Source: Rhizobium aethiopicum (GTDB lineage Bacteria; Pseudomonadota; Alphaproteobacteria; Rhizobiales; Rhizobiaceae). From it: DNA of 64,000 nucleotides. The number at the start of each line of letters is the position of its first letter. The stretch's first letter is position 1. The position numbers and the translations under genes are program-made. The notes under the pieces were generated by a model, which worked only from the letters and a program-made list of their open reading frames with translations, ran no database searches and was not told the origin of the DNA. Location: assembly GCF_900094625.1 (NCBI RefSeq), contig NZ_FMAJ01000003.1, positions 372,001 through 436,000 on the forward strand. The letters are read 5' to 3'. This document shows, piece after piece, positions 59,398 to 64,000 of this stretch.

Positions 59398-62397
59398 TTA
59401 GTGCGCCTCGTCCCAATTGCTGGCGGCGCGGGCATCGACCTTTAGCGGCACGCGCATTTCGTGCGCCGGCATGGTGGCGTTTTCCATGACTGAGACGATG
59501 ATCGGCATCGCCTTTTCGACATCCTCGTCCTCGACTTCGAAGATGAGTTCGTCGTGCACCTGCAGCAGCATGCGAACGCGCTCGGCAAGGCCGGCTTCGG
59601 CCAGTGCCGGCTCCATTTTGATCATCGCCCGACGGATGACATCGGCGGCCGAGCCCTGGATCGGCGCGTTGATCGCCGCACGCTCGTTGAAGGCGCGCAC
59701 GGAGGGATTGGAAGAGCGGATTTCGGGATAGTTGATTCGCCGGCCGAAGATCGTCTCGACATAACCCTTGTCGCGCGCCATCGCCTTGCGGCTTTCCATA
59801 TAGTCGCGGATGCCGGGGAAACGCTCGAAATATTTCTTGATGTAGTCGCCGGCTTCCGAACGCTCGATCGAGAGCTGATTGGCGAGACCGAAGGCCGAGA
59901 TGCCGTAGATGATGCCGAAATTGATCGCCTTGGCGCGGCGGCGCACCTCACCCGGCATGCCTTCGACCGGCACGCCGAACATTTCCGAGGCCGTCATGGC
60001 GTGGATGTCGACACCATCCTCGAAAGCCTTGGTCAGCTGCGGGATCTCGGCCACATGGGCAAGCACGCGCAGTTCGATCTGGCTGTAGTCGGCCGAAATC
60101 AGCTTGTGACCCGGCGTCGAGATGAAGGCGGTGCGGATCTTGCGGCCCTCAGCGGTGCGCACCGGAATGTTCTGCAGGTTCGGTTCGGACGAGGACAGGC
60201 GCCCCGTCGTCGTCGAAGCCAGCGAATAGGAGGTGTGCACCCGCTTGGTCTCCGGGTGGACATAGCCGGGAAGCGCGTCGGTATAGGTGGATTTCAGCTT
60301 GGTGAGCTGGCGCCAGTCGACGATCTTGCGCGGCAGCTCGAAACCGGCGGCGGCGAGATCCTCGAGCACCGAGGCTGAGGTCGACCATTGTCCAGTCTTC
60401 GTCTTGTTGCCGCCGGCAAGCCCCATCTTGCCGAACAGGATGTCGCCCAGCTGCTTCGGCGAACCGATATTGAAACGCTCTCCGGCGAGCTGGTAGATCT
60501 CGTCCTCCAGGCGCGCCGCGCCCTGCGCCAGTTCGCCGGACAGGCGCGACAGGATCTGCCGGTCGACGGTGATGCCGCGCGCTTCCATATGCGCCAGCAC
60601 CGGCAGCAGCGGCCGCTCCAGCCGCTCATACACGCTGGTGAGCCCCGCTGCCGCCAGCCTCGGCTTCAGGACCAGCCACAGGCGCAGCGTCACATCGGCG
60701 TCTTCGGCGGCATAGTGGGTGGCGCGGTCGATATCGACCAGATCGAAGGTGACGTTCGCCTTGCCGCTGCCAGCCACGTCCTTGTACGGAATCGGCGTAT
60801 GGCCGAGGAATTTCTCCGAGAGCGGGTCCATGCCATGCGCGCCGGTGCCGGCGTCGAGCACGTAGGAGATCAGCATCGTGTCGTCGAAACTCTTCGTCTC
60901 GATGCCAAAGCGCTTCATCAGGAGGTAGTCGTATTTCAGGTTCTGGGCGACCTTGAGAACCGATTCGTCCTCCAGCAACGCCTTCAGCCGCGGCAAGGCA
61001 TCGCGCATGGGGACCTGGTTTTCGGCAAGACCGCCGCCGAGCAGATCACCGACGCCGTTCTTGTGGGCAAGCGGTATATAGGCGGCGCGGATCTTCGTGC
61101 CTGTGGGATCGGTGATATTGTCGGCGATCGCCATCGCGAAGCCGACCAACTCGGCCTGCATGGCATCCAGCGACGTAGTTTCGGTATCGAAAGCCATGAG
61201 GCCGGTGTCGCGCGCATCGGCGATCCATCGGTCGAGCGTCGCCAGATCGCGGATCGTCACATAGGTTGAATGATCGAAGGGCAGCGCTGCAAAGGCCTCG
61301 GCCCGCGCCTTGGCGAGATCCGCGGGCGAAAAGGCGCCTTCGACGCCGGCCTTCACCTTTGCGCGCGGCGGCACCGGCACCGATGCGCCGGAAACGTCGG
61401 GGATACCGCCGGCAACCGGTTCCGGCTCGGCCGCATCGAGATCGGGACCATGGGCTGCCTTGCCCCATTCGATAGGGACGACCGCCGGTTCAATGGCGCT
61501 CGCATCGCAATCGCAGACTTCGGCGACGCGTCGGGTCAGAGATGTGAATTCCATCGTCTTCAGGAAGCCGATCAGCTTCGGACCGTTCTGCGGCTCCAAT
61601 ACCAGCGCGTCGAGATCGAGATCGAGCGGCACGTCGGTACGCAGCCGCACGAGTTCGCGCGAAAGCCGCGCCATCTCGATATTGGCAAGGATCGTCTCGC
61701 GGCGCTTGACCTGCTTGATCTCGGTGGCGCGTTCGAGCAGCGTGTCGAGATCGCCATATTCCTCGAGGAGCTGGGCGGCGGTTTTCGGGCCGATGCCGGG
61801 AATGCCGGGAACATTGTCGACCGAGTCACCGGTCATCGCCTGCAGGTCGATCATCTTTTCCGGCGGCACGCCCCATTTCTCGACGACATCGGGAATGCCG
61901 ATCTGCTTGTCCTTCATGCTGTCATACATGTGGACATTGGATGTGACGAGCTGCATCAGATCCTTGTCCGAGGAGACGATGGTGACATCGGCCCCCGCGG
62001 CTTCGGCCTGGCGGGCATAGGTGGCGATGATGTCGTCGGCCTCGAAGCCTTCGGTCTCGATGCAGGGCAGGTTGAAGGCGCGGGTCGCCTCTCGTATCAG
62101 GCCGAATTGCGGGATGAGCTCTTCCGGCGGTGCCGAGCGGTTCGCCTTGTAGGCGTCGTAGAGATCTTTGCGAAAGGTCTTGGCGGAATAATCGAAGATG
62201 ACGGCAAGATGGGTCGGCGTCACCCCGACATCGGTATTGCGCGCATCCCTCAAAAGCTTCCACACCATGTTGCAGAAACCGGAAACGGCGCCGACCGGCA
62301 GGCCGTCAGACTTGCGCGTCAGCGGCGGCAGTGCGTGAAATGCCCGAAAGATGAATCCGGAACCATCGACTAGGAAGAGGTGATCGCCTTTTTTCAT
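59398..62397 (-). CDS. polA: DNA polymerase I
   Basis: Repair and Okazaki-fragment polymerase, 999 residues, with all three domains. The 5'-3' exonuclease (about 1-290) has the HhH region GDSVDNVPGIPGIGPKTAAQ at 190-209. The 3'-5' proofreading domain (about 375-560) keeps the DTETTSL motif at 404-410, so it should be active, unlike in Thermus or Bacillus enzymes. In the polymerase domain, motif A DYSQIELR is at 770-777, motif B RAKAINFGIIYG near 821-832 and motif C VHDE at 947-950. A separate, divergent sRNA lies upstream. Confidence 0.97.
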   Translation of the reverse strand: MKKGDHLFLVDGSGFIFRAFHALPPLTRKSDGLPVGAVSGFCNMVWKLLRDARNTDVGVTPTHLAVIFDYSAKTFRKDLYDAYKANRSAPPEELIPQFGLIREATRAFNLPCIETEGFEADDIIATYARQAEAAGADVTIVSSDKDLMQLVTSNVHMYDSMKDKQIGIPDVVEKWGVPPEKMIDLQAMTGDSVDNVPGIPGIGPKTAAQLLEEYGDLDTLLERATEIKQVKRRETILANIEMARLSRELVRLRTDVPLDLDLDALVLEPQNGPKLIGFLKTMEFTSLTRRVAEVCDCDASAIEPAVVPIEWGKAAHGPDLDAAEPEPVAGGIPDVSGASVPVPPRAKVKAGVEGAFSPADLAKARAEAFAALPFDHSTYVTIRDLATLDRWIADARDTGLMAFDTETTSLDAMQAELVGFAMAIADNITDPTGTKIRAAYIPLAHKNGVGDLLGGGLAENQVPMRDALPRLKALLEDESVLKVAQNLKYDYLLMKRFGIETKSFDDTMLISYVLDAGTGAHGMDPLSEKFLGHTPIPYKDVAGSGKANVTFDLVDIDRATHYAAEDADVTLRLWLVLKPRLAAAGLTSVYERLERPLLPVLAHMEARGITVDRQILSRLSGELAQGAARLEDEIYQLAGERFNIGSPKQLGDILFGKMGLAGGNKTKTGQWSTSASVLEDLAAAGFELPRKIVDWRQLTKLKSTYTDALPGYVHPETKRVHTSYSLASTTTGRLSSSEPNLQNIPVRTAEGRKIRTAFISTPGHKLISADYSQIELRVLAHVAEIPQLTKAFEDGVDIHAMTASEMFGVPVEGMPGEVRRRAKAINFGIIYGISAFGLANQLSIERSEAGDYIKKYFERFPGIRDYMESRKAMARDKGYVETIFGRRINYPEIRSSNPSVRAFNERAAINAPIQGSAADVIRRAMIKMEPALAEAGLAERVRMLLQVHDELIFEVEDEDVEKAMPIIVSVMENATMPAHEMRVPLKVDARAASNWDEAH

Positions 62398-62655
62398 GCG
62401 TGCATGGATAGCGCGGGCACGAAAGGAGGTCCATATAAAGTTCGTTGCGCCAAAGAGATAATGAGGTCCGAGCGCGCCTGCGCCGCGCCTCTATTCAAAC
62501 GCGCAGAGGGCGCGGCAGCATTCTGAATTGGCGCATAATTTCAGCCTGAAATCCATCGCGGTGTAACAATGAGGGCGGAGAATTCCTGCTCACCAAACTG
62601 TTACCGATTTGTAACGTTCCGTGACCCTTGAAAAACCACATTCGTAGCTCCAAAT
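62398..62655. promoter_or_regulatory. Divergent region between polA and the small RNA gene
   Basis: 258 bp holding the polA promoter (minus) and the sRNA promoter (plus). On the plus strand CTTGAA at 62627-62632 resembles a rhizobial -35 element, about 25-30 bp before the likely sRNA start. A clear -10 box is not obvious. No coding sequence is supported. Confidence 0.5.
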
Positions 62656-62811
62656 CCATGTCACCGGCGCTTGATCGCGTCGCGGGTCTGATTACCGGCT
62701 TGTCCCCCGCCGCATCAGGCTTGGACAAAGGCCTTATCCCCCTCTCCGGGCCTTTGTCCCCATTTTAAAGTCGCCATGGCCAACCTCCAGGCCATGGCGA
62801 CTTTTGTTTTT
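62656..62811 (+). ncRNA. Small regulatory RNA, probable alpha-r7 (Smr7C) family
   Basis: A short, strongly structured transcript of about 150 nt is predicted in the polA-marR gap. A 5' domain can fold by GTCTGAT (62687-62693) with ATCAGGC (62714-62720). A perfect 11-bp stem GGACAAAGGCC/GGCCTTTGTCC (62723-62733, 62749-62759) has a pyrimidine-rich loop (CCCCCTCTCC). The last hairpin is the terminator. Both loops expose CCTCC/CTCTCC, able to pair with Shine-Dalgarno sequences, so it may be an Hfq-dependent trans-acting regulator. The family name rests on position beside polA and a MarR gene and on the three-hairpin shape, from memory. The 5' end is approximate. Confidence 0.75.
62767..62811 (+). 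terminator. Strong intrinsic terminator of the small RNA
   Basis: A perfect 15-bp stem (62767-62781 with 62790-62804, arms beginning AAAGTCGCC and ending GGCGACTTT) with loop AACCTCCA and the tail TTTTGTTTTT. This is the strongest intrinsic terminator in the window. The loop carries an anti-Shine-Dalgarno CCTCC. Confidence 0.92.
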
Positions 62812-62888
62812 ACAGCTTGCATTTTTTGGAGCGCCCTATGCTATTTGCTGCATTGTCTCCGGCACGGTTTTGAGCCTAACTTGCAATC

Positions 62889-63320
62889 ATGGGATTTAAC
62901 CGCATGGATTCGGGAGCCTACCTTGCCAGCCAGCTGGCGAAGGGTTTTGCCCGCTCGCTGCACCAGCGCGCGGTCGGGCTCGGTTTCTCTCCCGGCCAGT
63001 TTCCCATCCTGCTGGAACTGTGGGCCGCGGACGGGCTGACCCAGAAACAGCTTCTCGAGCGCGTCGATATCGAGCAGGCGACCATGGCCAATACGCTCTC
63101 GCGCATGGTCCGCGACGGGTTGATCGAACGCCGGCCGCATCCGTCCGACAAGCGGGCTCAGCTGATCTTCCTGACGCCGAAGGCCCGCGCCATGGAAGCC
63201 GAGGCGATCGAGACGGCGCGTGAGGCGGACCTCGCCCTGTTCAAAGGCTTTCGCGGATTCGAGCGCGAGCTGACGCTCGAATATATCCGCCGGCTGCTGG
63301 AAAACGCCAAAGCGCTCTGA
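62889..63320 (+). CDS. MarR-family transcriptional regulator
   Basis: Winged-helix regulator of 143 residues. The DNA-binding part shows FPILLELWAADGLTQKQLLE near 38-57 and a helix with IEQATMANTLSRMVRDGLIE near 61-80, followed by the wing RRPHPSDKRAQLIFLTPKAR near 81-100, with the typical D-R of MarR wings. Dimerisation helices lie at both ends. The start at 62889 is used; an in-frame ATG 15 bases later is possible. It lies about 78 bp after the sRNA terminator. Ligand and targets unknown. Confidence 0.9.
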   Translation: MGFNRMDSGAYLASQLAKGFARSLHQRAVGLGFSPGQFPILLELWAADGLTQKQLLERVDIEQATMANTLSRMVRDGLIERRPHPSDKRAQLIFLTPKARAMEAEAIETAREADLALFKGFRGFERELTLEYIRRLLENAKAL

Positions 63321-63324
63321 TGGA

Positions 63325-64000
63325 TCATTCGCAGGCAAGCCGCGCAGCTCGCCGCCACGGTATCGGCTGCGCGCCTGCGTCAGCCGTCGATGACAGCAGG
63401 CTTTTGCGGGCGGCGGCGAGCTTGATGCTCGGCTCGATATCCGGCTTGCCGAGCAAGAAGCCCTGCACCTGGGCGCAGCCTTCTTCGAGGACGATCTGAC
63501 GCTGCGTCTCGGTTTCGACGCCCTCCGTCACGACAGGCATTCCGAGACTGTGACCGAGGCCGATGATCGCGCGCACGATCGAACGCGCCGCCGCGTCATG
63601 CTCCAGCATGCCGGTGAAGCTGCGGTCGACCTTGATCTTGTCGAACGGGAAGGTGCGCAGGTTGGAAAGCGAGGAATAACCAGTGCCGAAGTCGTCCATG
63701 ACGATGTGAACACCCAGGCTGCGCAGACGCTGCAGCGTGGCCATGACCCGATCGCGATCACGGATGAGAGCGGCCTCGGTGATCTCGATCTCCAGCCGGT
63801 CGGGCGCGAGCCCCGTTTCCTTGAGAATCGCCTCGATCCGCTCAGAAAGATTCGGCAGCATGAACTGCACCGGCGAGACGTTGACGGCGATCTTGAGCGG
63901 TTGCGACCAGCGGGCGGCCTCCATGCAGGCCTCACGCAGCACCCATTCGCCGAGCTGGACGATCGACCCGCTTTCTTCGGCGATCGGAATGAAGACATCC
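63325..64000 (-). CDS. EAL-domain protein, C-terminal part (runs off the window)
   Basis: Partial gene; the frame is open to the right edge, so the N-terminus is missing. The 225 visible codons cover most of an EAL cyclic-di-GMP phosphodiesterase domain. Visible are FIPIAEESGSIVQLGEWVL, the acidic EITEAALI, then the segment MDDFGTGYSSLSNLRTFPF with DKIKVDRSF, and the late Glu motif VVTEGVETETQ. These metal- and substrate-binding residues suggest an active phosphodiesterase. The missing part may hold GGDEF or sensor domains. It converges with the MarR gene, 4 bp between the stops. Confidence 0.9.
   Translation of the reverse strand, partial: DVFIPIAEESGSIVQLGEWVLREACMEAARWSQPLKIAVNVSPVQFMLPNLSERIEAILKETGLAPDRLEIEITEAALIRDRDRVMATLQRLRSLGVHIVMDDFGTGYSSLSNLRTFPFDKIKVDRSFTGMLEHDAAARSIVRAIIGLGHSLGMPVVTEGVETETQRQIVLEEGCAQVQGFLLGKPDIEPSIKLAAARKSLLSSTADAGAQPIPWRRAARLACE

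Noticed and set aside
59387-59412. Intrinsic terminator of polA at its stop codon
   Set aside because: The 9-bp stem is good, but on the polA strand it is followed by an A-run rather than a T-run.
1-64000. CRISPR arrays, insertion sequences, prophage or defence systems
   Set aside because: No regularly spaced repeats, transposase, integrase or known defence-gene signatures were seen in the window.

Overview
The window looks like chromosomal DNA of a Rhizobiales alphaproteobacterium, most like Rhizobium (R. etli / R. leguminosarum group). The reasons are the high GC content, the close and sometimes overlapping operons (ATGA and TGATG junctions), the rhizobial type of Flp/Tad pilus locus, the phnF / phnGHIJKL arrangement, and the polA-sRNA-marR order. 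This assignment rests on recognising gene order and proteins, not on a database search. I see no insertion sequence, prophage, integrase, CRISPR array or rRNA. There is one tRNA (Ser-GGA).

Layout. 0.2-1.5 kb: M17 leucyl aminopeptidase (minus). 1.7-14.3 kb: Flp/Tad pilus system, with a TadD-like lipoprotein (plus), a LysE exporter (minus), then tadC-tadB-tadA-cpaE-cpaD-cpaC-cpaB-cpaA-pilA (minus). Divergent from pilA are a free-standing secretin N-domain protein and two TadE/G-type minor pilins (plus). 14.4-26 kb: a nucleoside uptake and salvage island, with deoB-add-upp (plus) facing deoA-deoC-punA-cdd and a BMP-type ABC importer (minus). A small aspartic protease gene sits between the arms. 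26.3-31.2 kb: small hypothetical proteins, tRNA-Ser, a KTSC protein, a possible ribosome-modulation-factor-like protein, pncB, and a 2-hydroxyacid dehydrogenase. 31.2-37.0 kb: the peptide importer yejABEF (minus). 37.3-43.3 kb: mepA, mgsA, glk, an MsbA-like ABC exporter, dapB and gpmA (plus).

43.4-56.8 kb: a complete carbon-phosphorus lyase locus. The regulator phnF (minus) faces phnG-H-I-J-K-L, a hexapeptide acetyltransferase, phnC-D-E1-E2, a 2H-phosphoesterase-like protein, phnM, phnN and a GrpB-family gene. The phnF-phnG gap holds an 11-bp-spaced Pho-box-like direct repeat and a palindrome next to the phnG ribosome binding site that fits a GntR/HutC operator. Together these suggest control by phosphate starvation and by PhnF. 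No phnP is present; the two-HxT protein may take its place.

56.9-64 kb: a soluble FtsK-like translocase and polA (minus), a strongly structured small RNA (plus, probable alpha-r7/Smr7C family), a MarR regulator (plus), and the C-terminal part of an EAL-domain protein that runs off the right edge. Several operons carry hairpins just after the gene whose product is needed in excess (pilin, BMP binding protein, PhnD). The window is mostly core genome. The best candidates for new work are the PhnP replacement, the sRNA, the RMF-like small protein, the free-standing secretin N-domain protein and the leader of the BMP operon.
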